This document shows, piece by piece, positions 8,710 to 15,187 of a DNA stretch of 31,141 nt. Each line of letters starts with the position of its first letter. Within the stretch, counting starts at the first letter, position 1. The stretch is from the NCBI GenBank assembly GCA_035460965.1, contig DATHWB010000242.1, forward strand, positions 1 to 31,141, written 5' to 3'. The stretch comes from DATHWB01 sp035460965. Its GTDB lineage: Bacteria; Actinomycetota; Acidimicrobiia; Spongiisociales; ZC4RG35. The notes beneath the pieces were generated by a model. It did not search any database and was not told where the DNA came from. It saw only the letters and a program-made list of their open reading frames with translations. The translations under genes and the position numbers were made by a program.

Positions 8710-10278
8710 ATGCAAATGGTGAGACCATTCCGACGCACCTCTCAGCACGAGACCTTCAACCGGCTCGAGCAGGTGTCGACGATCGATCCCATCCCGATCG
8801 CCGATCGCGACCCGCTCGTCGCGTACCTCCTGGGAGCGGGCGGTCCGGTGGACGTCGAGAAGATCGAGTTGGACTCTCCTGCCCTCGCCCGCATGCGCGA
8901 GGCGGGTGTGACGATGGTGGTGCCGCTCATCAGTCAGGGCGAGTTGATCGGAACCCTCAGCCTCGGACGGCGGATGTCCGACCAGCCCTACTCCACCGAT
9001 GATCGGCGGCTACTGCGCGGGCTGGCTGCCCAGGTTGCCCCGGCGATCCGACTCGCCCAGATGGTGCGAAGGCAGGAGGCAGAGGCCAAGGAGCGGGAAC
9101 GGATAGACCAGGAACTGCGAGTGGCCGCCCTCATCCAGCAGACACTCCTTCCCAAGGAGGTTCCGTCGCTGTCCGGCTGGGAGATCGACGCCTACTACCG
9201 CCCCGCCCGGGCGGTCGGAGGCGACTTCTACGATTTCCTGCCGATGGCTGACGGCCGCCTGGCGTTGGTCATCGGCGACGTCACGGACAAGGGAGTACCG
9301 GCCGCCCTCGTGATGGCCACGACTCGCTCCACCCTGCGTGCGGCCGCCCAACGGTGGGACGATCCGGGGGCGGTGCTGGCGGAGGCGAACGACGTTCTCG
9401 TGGCCGAGGTGCCGCCGGCGATGTTCGTCACGTGCCTGTTCGCCATCCTCGAGCCGGCGACGGGGCGGCTCACGTTCGCAAACGCCGGTCACAACCTGCC
9501 GTATGTGCGCACCGCCGACGGTGTCACGGAGCTGCGGGCCACCGGGATGCCGCTGGGCCTCATGCCCGGTATGGAGTACGAGGTGAAGTCGACGGTGCTG
9601 CCTTCCGGTGCCGTGATGCTGCTCACCAGTGACGGAATCGTCGAAGCCCACGCCCCCGACGGCGAGATGTTCGGATTCGGTCGCCTGATGGGTCTCGTCG
9701 GAGGGTCGGGCACTGCCGCAAAGCTGACTTCCACGATCCTGGCGGATCTGGATCGTTTCACCGGTGACGATCAGGAGCAGGAAGACGATGTGACGATCGT
9801 CACGGTGCGTCGGGTGCTCGGAGCGGCCGAGTCGGCCGAGGCGTTCGAACCCTCGGAGATCGACCGTCTCGCTCTCCCCAGCGTCGAGGGCAACGAGCGC
9901 GTTGCGACGGACCGGGTGGCTGCGGCGGCCGCCGGACTCGGACTCGAGGGCGAACGTTTCGAGCAGCTGCGCACGGCCGTCGCCGAAGCGGTGATGAACG
10001 CGATCGAGCACGGGAACGGGTACGACCCCGAACTGCCGGTCGAAGTCGTGGTGTTGCGGGACTCGTCGCGACTGCTGGTGCGGGTCTTCGACCATGGGCT
10101 GGGACCGGAAGAGGAGGCGGTGGCGATACCGGATCTCGACGCCAAGCTCGCCGGCCTGCAATCTCCTCGTGGATGGGGCCTGTTCCTGATCGAACAGATG
10201 GTCGACGGTCTTCGCCACGACGTCGTGGACGGGAGGCATGTCGTCGAGCTCGAGATGTCCTTGGAAGGAGGCCGTTGA
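8710..10278 (+). CDS. GAF-linked PP2C (SpoIIE/RsbU-type) phosphatase fused to RsbW-like anti-sigma kinase domain
   Basis: 522 aa. An in-frame stop lies just upstream at 8701, so the start is ATG 8710 or 8716; neither has a ribosome binding site. Domains: a C-terminal-half GAF-like region (about 40-118, VTMVVPLISQGELIGTLSLG), a charged helical linker (119-150), a PP2C/SpoIIE phosphatase (about 155-370), and a HATPase_c_2 domain (about 385-520). Metal aspartates are D172 (GGDFYDF), D190 (GDVTDKG), D308 (TSDGIVEA) and D360 (EQEDDVT). The ATPase part has an N box (E426, N430, H434), G1 DHGLG (461-465) and G2 RGWGLFL (487-493). The family dephosphorylates, and RsbW-like domains phosphorylate, STAS antagonists. 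Two STAS genes follow directly. The GAF start is shorter than in one-piece membrane homologues. Confidence 0.92.
   Translation: MQMVRPFRRTSQHETFNRLEQVSTIDPIPIADRDPLVAYLLGAGGPVDVEKIELDSPALARMREAGVTMVVPLISQGELIGTLSLGRRMSDQPYSTDDRRLLRGLAAQVAPAIRLAQMVRRQEAEAKERERIDQELRVAALIQQTLLPKEVPSLSGWEIDAYYRPARAVGGDFYDFLPMADGRLALVIGDVTDKGVPAALVMATTRSTLRAAAQRWDDPGAVLAEANDVLVAEVPPAMFVTCLFAILEPATGRLTFANAGHNLPYVRTADGVTELRATGMPLGLMPGMEYEVKSTVLPSGAVMLLTSDGIVEAHAPDGEMFGFGRLMGLVGGSGTAAKLTSTILADLDRFTGDDQEQEDDVTIVTVRRVLGAAESAEAFEPSEIDRLALPSVEGNERVATDRVAAAAAGLGLEGERFEQLRTAVAEAVMNAIEHGNGYDPELPVEVVVLRDSSRLLVRVFDHGLGPEEEAVAIPDLDAKLAGLQSPRGWGLFLIEQMVDGLRHDVVDGRHVVELEMSLEGGR
10265..10271 (+). promoter_or_regulatory. Strong RBS inside phosphatase 3' end
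   Basis: AAGGAGG ends 6 nt before ATG 10278 and fixes the start of the first STAS gene, which overlaps the phosphatase stop (TGATG). Confidence 0.75.
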
Positions 10279-10613
10279 TGGTGGTGACAGCGTTCCAGGT
10301 GGAGGTCGACAGGTCCGACGGACACGTCGCCCTGCGGATGCGCGGTGACCTCACCGGTGCGGGCAGGGAGGCGATGGAGCGCGCGTACTCCGAGGCGGAC
10401 GTGGCGACGGTGGTCCTCGACTTCACCGATGTCGGCTACATCAACTCGACGGGCATCGCCGTGGTCGTGGGTGTCCTCGCCCGAGCGCGGGCAGACGCCA
10501 GGGACGTCAGGGCGTTCGGACTCGACGAGCACTATCGGAAGATCTTCCAGATCACCAGGATCGCCGACTTCATGGCGATCTACGACGACGAGACGACTGC
10601 GGTCGCCAGCTGA
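10278..10613 (+). CDS. STAS-domain anti-sigma factor antagonist (RsbV/SpoIIAA-like)
   Basis: 111 aa, a single STAS domain of normal family length. The start codon shares a base with the phosphatase stop and has AAGGAGG 6 nt upstream, so the two genes are translationally coupled. The phosphorylation loop reads DFTDVGYINSTGIAVVVG (48-65). S57 is in the place of the serine phosphorylated in SpoIIAA/RsbV, with T58 beside it. In partner switching, the unphosphorylated STAS protein binds the RsbW-like kinase and frees the sigma factor, and phosphorylation by the kinase reverses this. The likely kinase and phosphatase are both in the protein encoded just upstream. The identity of the final output is not visible in the window. 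Confidence 0.93.
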   Translation: MVVTAFQVEVDRSDGHVALRMRGDLTGAGREAMERAYSEADVATVVLDFTDVGYINSTGIAVVVGVLARARADARDVRAFGLDEHYRKIFQITRIADFMAIYDDETTAVAS

Positions 10614-10626
10614 AGGAGTGTTGAAG

Positions 10627-10977
10627 ATGCCACAGGCCCGGGTCGCCATGACGGTGCGGGATGCAGGGGAGGGAACGAAGGTCATCGACATCGACGGTGA
10701 GATCTCCGCTTTCTGTGAGTCGGTGATGATGGACGCCTACTCCGAAGCAGCGCAGCCAGGGGTCCGGTCGATCGTCCTCGACTTCGAGGGCTTGGAGTAC
10801 ATGAACAGCGGCGGGATCGGGTTGTTGGTGACGATGCTGATCCGCGCGCAGCGCAACGGGCAGACCCTGTCCGCGTTCGGACTGTCGGACCACTACCGCC
10901 AGATCTTCTCCCTGACCCGTCTCGACGAGGCGATCGAGCTCTTCGACGACGAGCGCGCGGCGGTCACCGGCCGTTGA
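10627..10977 (+). CDS. Second STAS-domain anti-sigma factor antagonist
   Basis: 116 aa, starting at ATG 10627 with AAGGAG (10613-10618) 8 nt upstream, in the same operon 13 nt after the first STAS gene. The loop is DFEGLEYMNSGGIGLLV (52-68). The serine (S61) is kept but the next residue is glycine instead of S/T as in the first copy. The two proteins share the AFGL-x2-HYR-x-IF segment and are paralogues. Both may be substrates of the same phosphatase-kinase, or one may act as a scaffold or decoy (inference). The TTGA overlap at its stop links it to the membrane module that follows. Confidence 0.92.
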   Translation: MPQARVAMTVRDAGEGTKVIDIDGEISAFCESVMMDAYSEAAQPGVRSIVLDFEGLEYMNSGGIGLLVTMLIRAQRNGQTLSAFGLSDHYRQIFSLTRLDEAIELFDDERAAVTGR

Positions 10978-12070
10978 CTCACTGGTTCTGGACTCGGGGC
11001 GGGATCGGATTCGCTCTCGCCCTGTGGGTGAGCGGTACCGCCACCCTTGCCGTGGCGGTGTACCGCGGGGCCAGTCCTCACATCCTGTCGATCGCCTTCC
11101 CGTCCCTGCTCGTGGTCGGCCTCGTGGTGGGGACCAGGCGGCCGGAGGTGAGGGTGGGCCAGCTCCTCACCGTGGCCGGCGGGGCGTTCGCGTGCACCAT
11201 CGCCGTCGTTCGGGTCCCGGGTGTCAGCGATTCGTTCGGACTGCCGATCCTCGTTGCGTCGAGCCTGCTCGCTGCGCTCGCGATCCCCGCCATGATCGGG
11301 GCGCTGCTCGTCTTTCCCGCCGGCCGGCTTCGGTCACCCCGGTGGCGGTGGGTCGTGTGGGCTTTGGTCGTGTGGCCGTTCCTCGACGGCGCCGAGAGAG
11401 TCGCGGAGCTGTTGGGCTGGTTCCCCGCCGTGCTCGGGCCCATCCACGACCTGTGGTTGGCAATCGGCATCGTCCTGCTGGCGGCCGCGCTCGTGTCGTT
11501 GATGGTTCGGGTGTGGACCGGCAACGGGGTGGTCCGCCGTCAGGTCGGTTGGTTGGCGTACGGGGTTGCCGTCTACATCCTGTTCCTGCTGGTGTCGCTC
11601 GCGTTCTTTGGCCTCGACGACCAGCGTCCGGTGTGGGCGACCGTCGACCAGGTGTTCTTCACGGCCATCCCGGTTGCGATTTGGGTGGCGGTGTCGCGCT
11701 ACCGGCTGTACGACCTCGACCGTGTGGTGAGTCGGACGGTTGCATACGCGATGGTGGTGGCCGTGCTGGCCCTCACCTATGTCGCGGCCCTGTCGCTGCT
11801 GGCGTCGCTGCTGCCGGTGGATGACGAGATCGGTGTGGCCGTGTCGACGCTGGCGGTCGTGGTCGCGTTCTCGCCGGTGCGGAGACGCATCCTGGACGTC
11901 GTCGATAGGCGCTTCTTCCGCACCCGGTACCAGGCTCAGGAGTGTTCGACGTCTTCGCGCGCCGTCTCCGGGCCAGACCGATCGACGGGGCGATCGAGGA
12001 CGACCTGGTGGCGGTGCTCGGTGAGACCCTCTCGCTCGAGAAGGTGGGCGTGTGGGTTCGGTCGTCGTAG
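10974..12070 (+). CDS. Second multi-TM sensor module without catalytic domain, frameshifted near 11940
   Basis: It starts with TTG 10974, overlapping the STAS stop (TTGA), directly before the first hydrophobic segment. The first 323 codons give about nine to ten transmembrane segments and the family signatures RYRLYDLDRVVSRTVAYA (242-259) and VDRRFFRTRYQAQE (310-323). After GAG at 11940-11942 the frame turns to non-homologous sequence that would run to 12416, through 292 bp of the next gene. Shifting by one base (continuing at GTG 11942) restores VFDVFARRLRARPIDG and a tail ending VGVWVRSS, stop at 12070. That is the same tail as in the 403-aa module (ends LGLWIRQTRD). A single G seems to be missing from CAGGAGGTG. 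The repaired product would be 365 aa. Sequencing error and true mutation cannot be told apart here. Confidence 0.85.
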
Positions 12071-12073
12071 CGA

Positions 12074-12084
12074 ACTCGTAACGG
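12074..12084 (+). promoter_or_regulatory. CGTAACG element upstream of DUF1990-like gene
   Basis: CGTAACG lies in the 54-nt gap between the sensor module stop and GTG 12125. It is the fourth intergenic copy of this heptamer in the signalling block. Confidence 0.25.
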
Positions 12085-12124
12085 CACTGCCGCATCCTCG
12101 AGATCACTCGACTGGAGGAGAAAC

Positions 12125-12790
12125 GTGGGCGACGGCGCATCGGGTTGGGCGGAGAGCGCGGACAAGCTGGCCGGAGGTGGCCTCAACGTCAGTGGGCGTC
12201 GGCTGTCCGGCCCGCAACAGGGGTTCGGCCCCATGTGGCAGAAGACGTACAAGGTGCGGATACCGGGTGTGCCTCCGGAGCGGGTCGTGGCGGAATGGAA
12301 GGCCAACTTCGGGGACTTCTGGCCGGCGATGTCGAAGTTCAACGCCCCCATGGCCGGGATCGCTCCTGGGGAGGTGGGCGGGATCACGTCGATGCAGGTG
12401 CTGTCGACCGGAGTGATGGTGCTCTACGCGGACGAGACATCCTTCACGTTCATGACCCCGGAGGGCCATCCGTTCGCCGGGTGGGTGACGTTCTCCTCCT
12501 ACGACGACGACGGGACGGTCGGGCAGGTGCAACTGATCATTCGTCCCAGTGATCCCCTGTGGGACGTCGCCTTCGTGCTGGGGGCAGGCAGAGGCGAGGA
12601 CTGGATGTGGCAACACACGGTGCGATCACTGGCGAAGCATTTCGGCTTCGAGGCCGCCTGTGAGACCCAGGTGGTGAAGGTGGATCGCCGTCGACTGTGG
12701 AAGAACTGGCGCAATGTCAGGAAGAACGCCGCCATCGGGTCGGCCGTGCACTTCGCCGGCCGTCCCTTCCGGAGGCGCGTGACGACCTGA
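12125..12790 (+). CDS. DUF1990-like protein of unknown function
   Basis: 221 aa from GTG 12125, with GGAGGAG (12114-12120) 4 nt upstream. There is no signal peptide or membrane helix. The central part, with FTFMTPEGHPFAGWVTF, a DDDGTVGQVQLIIRPSDPLWD stretch and a following tryptophan/arginine-rich helix, resembles the DUF1990 pattern of a GHP-x2-G core, an R-x-S/D-P-L turn and a C-terminal helix. The C-terminus is strongly basic (RRRLWKNWRNVRKN, GRPFRRRVTT), so nucleic acid or membrane contact is possible. It follows the STAS and sensor-module genes on the same strand and may belong to that operon. The function is unknown. The family call is from pattern memory and needs a profile search. Confidence 0.75.
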   Translation: MGDGASGWAESADKLAGGGLNVSGRRLSGPQQGFGPMWQKTYKVRIPGVPPERVVAEWKANFGDFWPAMSKFNAPMAGIAPGEVGGITSMQVLSTGVMVLYADETSFTFMTPEGHPFAGWVTFSSYDDDGTVGQVQLIIRPSDPLWDVAFVLGAGRGEDWMWQHTVRSLAKHFGFEAACETQVVKVDRRRLWKNWRNVRKNAAIGSAVHFAGRPFRRRVTT

Positions 12791-12810
12791 GGCGTGGGGC
12801 GGCCCGGGGA

Positions 12811-13209
12811 TCAGCCGGATCGCTCCGCCACCACCTGATCGATGCGCTCCTTGACTTCAGGGTGCTTGTCCATCAGCGCGCGGAAGTCCCAGATCATGAA
12901 GTGGGCGATGGACATCTGTTCGGTCGAGACCACGTCGGCGTTGCGCCTGGAGCCGGTGGCGAGGGACATCTCACCGAACACGTCTCCCGGCCCCAGTCGG
13001 GCAATCTCGTTGCCGTCGACTTTCACCACGGCATGCCCCGAGAGGATGACGGCGAAACCGAAGCCCTGATCGCCCCGCTTCGCCAGAGCCATGTGCGGTC
13101 GCACGTAGGTCTTGACCGCGCTCTCGGCGATCTCCTTCAAGGCGTAGGCGCCCAAACCCTCGAAGAGGGGAACGCGTGCGAGATCCTCACCGGTGACTTT
13201 CGTGTCCAT
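12811..13209 (-). CDS. Stand-alone cyclic-nucleotide-binding-domain protein
   Basis: 132 aa, one cNMP-binding beta-roll and no DNA-binding helix-turn-helix, so it is not a CRP-type regulator. ATG 13209 has GGAGG 4 nt upstream. The N-terminal helix is LARVPLFEGLGAYALKEIAE (10-29). The phosphate-binding cassette is GPGDVFGEMSLATGSRRNAD (73-92), with E80 and R89 in the places that bind the ribose and phosphate. Typical cassettes have GE(L/M)A-x6-R(T/S)A; here R-R-N-A replaces R-x-A, so ligand binding is likely but not certain. Such single-domain proteins act as protein-protein switches. It is convergent with the DUF1990-like gene (20-bp gap). Confidence 0.88.
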   Translation of the reverse strand: MDTKVTGEDLARVPLFEGLGAYALKEIAESAVKTYVRPHMALAKRGDQGFGFAVILSGHAVVKVDGNEIARLGPGDVFGEMSLATGSRRNADVVSTEQMSIAHFMIWDFRALMDKHPEVKERIDQVVAERSG

Positions 13210-13276
13210 CGCGCCTCCGTGATCGTCCGGTGCCGAAACTACACGGCCGCCACGACGCGCGTCGGCGGAAGGCGTC

Positions 13277-13306
13277 CTTGCGTCCGGGGCCGATGACGCT
13301 TGCGTC
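13277..13306 (+). promoter_or_regulatory. CTTGCGTC direct repeats, 22-bp spacing
   Basis: CTTGCGTC occurs at 13277-13284 and 13299-13306, two helical turns apart, 48 nt upstream of the CBM9-like start. The second copy is part of GACGC-TT-GCGTC (13295-13306). This could be an operator. Confidence 0.3.
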
Positions 13307-13353
13307 TACAGTCGCACACCCCACACGCCTCGCGGCGAGAAAGGGTCGTTCCG

Positions 13354-14232
13354 ATGCCTTCCCAGCCGGACATCCTCGAGGTCGGTCCACGCCCCCAGGG
13401 GGCCGGCTTCCCGCGCTGGATTCGCCGAGCCGAGGTGCCGGATGTCAGCCTGCCTGACCGTGCCATCTACGAGTGTCGGCGAACGGGCCCCATTCCGATC
13501 GACGGTGACGTCGACGCCAAGCCGTGGCCGTGGGCGGACCTGGTTCACATCCGAACCGGTGACGTCGTCTCCCTCCGCTCCCGGGTGGCGATGATGTGGG
13601 ACGACGATCACCTCTATGTGGCCTTCGACTTCGTCGATCCCGACCGGGAGCCGATCGCCACCGCCCCGGGCACCCACGTGTACGCATTCGACACCACGGC
13701 CGAATTCTTCGTGGGAGGGCCGGACGGCTACCACGAATTCGGCGTGAACTCGACCGGTATCGGTTATGAACTGCGCTGGTACGCGGTGGATCCGCTCGTC
13801 GAGCGCGGGGACACGGCGGCCATCGACCGACTGTTCCGGATACCCAACTTCCTGTACTTCGTTCCACAGGTGGTGGAGCCGGGCAAGGTCGGCGACCTCG
13901 ACTACAGGATGCCGGGGCTCTCCCACGTCGAGCGATGGCAGGAGCGGGACGGATCGCCGGGCTGGACACTGGAGATGGCGATGCCGTGGCACGGCATCCG
14001 GGAGCTGACCGGACTGGGTTCACCGCGCCCCGGCGACGACTTCGTCGTCCAGGCCATGCGGGTGCATCACGAACCGGCAGACCGGGCGGCGGCCAGAGGG
14101 GCGTTGGCGGGCGGGACCGGTGATGGTCGTTCGCCCACCGACATGTGGACCCTGTCGGTACAGGGCAACGCCAATGTCCACAACGTGAGCCGGTGGGCTC
14201 GAGTGAGGCTTTCCGACGCTTCGGTGTCCTGA
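13354..14232 (+). CDS. CBM9/DOMON-like carbohydrate-binding fold protein, cytoplasmic
   Basis: 292 aa from ATG 13354, with AAAGGG about 8 nt upstream. The pattern from about 47 onward matches the CBM9-like domain: PIDGDVDAKPW, then VAMMWDDDHLYVAFDFVD (78-95), DTTAEFFVGGPDGYHEFGVNSTG (113-135) and WTLEMAMPWHGI. In the family this beta-sandwich binds sugars or haem. No signal peptide is visible, so this protein looks cytoplasmic, which is unusual for CBM9 binding to polymers. It comes just before an IclR regulator and enzymes of an unknown catabolic island, and its upstream region has paired CTTGCGTC repeats. It may bind or process the island's substrate (inference). No catalytic residues can be named. 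Confidence 0.75.
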   Translation: MPSQPDILEVGPRPQGAGFPRWIRRAEVPDVSLPDRAIYECRRTGPIPIDGDVDAKPWPWADLVHIRTGDVVSLRSRVAMMWDDDHLYVAFDFVDPDREPIATAPGTHVYAFDTTAEFFVGGPDGYHEFGVNSTGIGYELRWYAVDPLVERGDTAAIDRLFRIPNFLYFVPQVVEPGKVGDLDYRMPGLSHVERWQERDGSPGWTLEMAMPWHGIRELTGLGSPRPGDDFVVQAMRVHHEPADRAAARGALAGGTGDGRSPTDMWTLSVQGNANVHNVSRWARVRLSDASVS

Positions 14233-14380
14233 GCGTCGGGGTGCGTTCGGCGGAGATCCGTACCGGGGCAGGATCGGAGTCGATTGCTAACGTTCGTGCC
14301 GTCGCCGCTGCGACTGCATCGACCGATCTGGCGATACACCTCGGAGGGCGGCAATTCGCTGCCTGACGTTTTGGAGTTCG

Positions 14381-15175
14381 ATGACCAAGGTAGACAACGA
14401 CCGCAAGACCAATGCGACCCGGTACTCGATCAATGCGGTCGCAACGGCCATGACGGTCTTCGATCGGGTGGTGGAGGACGGTGTCGTCAGTCTCGACACA
14501 GCCGCAGAAGTTGCAGGCGTGTCGCGGAGCACGGCCTACCGACTGGTGATGACGCTCGTCGAGATCGGTCTGATGGAACGCGCCGAGGGAGGCGGGTACG
14601 AGGCGGGTCCAACGGCTTTCCAATGGGCGTCGAAGCTCCTGAACCAACTCGACGTCCGCGCAGTGGCGAGTCCGCACCTCCACCGACTCCGGGACTCGAC
14701 CGGCGAATCGGTCAATCTCGCCTTGCTGCGGGATTCGGAGTTGATCTACGTCGAGGTTCTGGAGAGTCCTGGTCTGCTCCGCACCGTCGAGGAGCCGGGT
14801 ACCAAAGTGCCGATCCACGCGGCCGCCATGGGCAAGGCAGTGGCCGCCCACCTGCCGCCCGAGCAGTTGGGACGCATCCTCGGACCCGAGCCCTACGAGA
14901 AGTACACAGGGAAGTCGGCGACCACGTGGACGGAACTCATCGAGGTGCTGGACGTGGTGCGAGATGACGGATTCGCGCTCGACGACGAAGAGGTGTCGGA
15001 GGGGGTCGCCTGCGTGGCGGCACCGCTCATGCTCAACGGGCGTGTCATCGGAGCCATGTCGGTGTCGGGACCGACCACTCGGATGACGCCTGCGCGGATT
15101 CGTGGACTCGGCAAGCAGGTGTGCAAGGTGGCCGGGGACATCAGCCGGGTGCTGGCGCGCGACTCGGAAGGCTGA
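14381..15175 (+). CDS. IclR-family transcriptional regulator
   Basis: 264 aa from ATG 14381; GGAG lies 4 nt upstream. The N-terminal winged helix-turn-helix spans about 15-75, with VSLDTAAEVAGVSRSTAYRLVMTLVEIGLM... as the helix-turn-helix and wing. The IclR effector-binding domain follows (about 85-255), with the conserved PGTKVPIHAAAMGKAVAAHLP, DDEEVSEGVACVAAPL and VIGAMSVSGP. IclR proteins bind small organic acids and repress or activate a nearby catabolic operon. The gene lies 12 nt before the FGE gene and upstream of the PLP and M81 genes, so those are its likely targets. The effector is unknown. Confidence 0.94.
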   Translation: MTKVDNDRKTNATRYSINAVATAMTVFDRVVEDGVVSLDTAAEVAGVSRSTAYRLVMTLVEIGLMERAEGGGYEAGPTAFQWASKLLNQLDVRAVASPHLHRLRDSTGESVNLALLRDSELIYVEVLESPGLLRTVEEPGTKVPIHAAAMGKAVAAHLPPEQLGRILGPEPYEKYTGKSATTWTELIEVLDVVRDDGFALDDEEVSEGVACVAAPLMLNGRVIGAMSVSGPTTRMTPARIRGLGKQVCKVAGDISRVLARDSEG

Positions 15176-15187
15176 CGTCGCACGACG

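Noticed and set aside
8682..8711. GGAAC and GATAAT as an ECF or housekeeping promoter for the phosphatase
   Set aside because: The GGAAC lacks a matching ECF -10, and GATAAT overlaps the first start codon with no -35; too weak to list on its own.
11943..12416. C-terminal extension of the second sensor module
   Set aside because: Arg/Ser/Gly-rich, overlaps the next gene, and the homologous tail is present one frame away, so it is a frameshift product.
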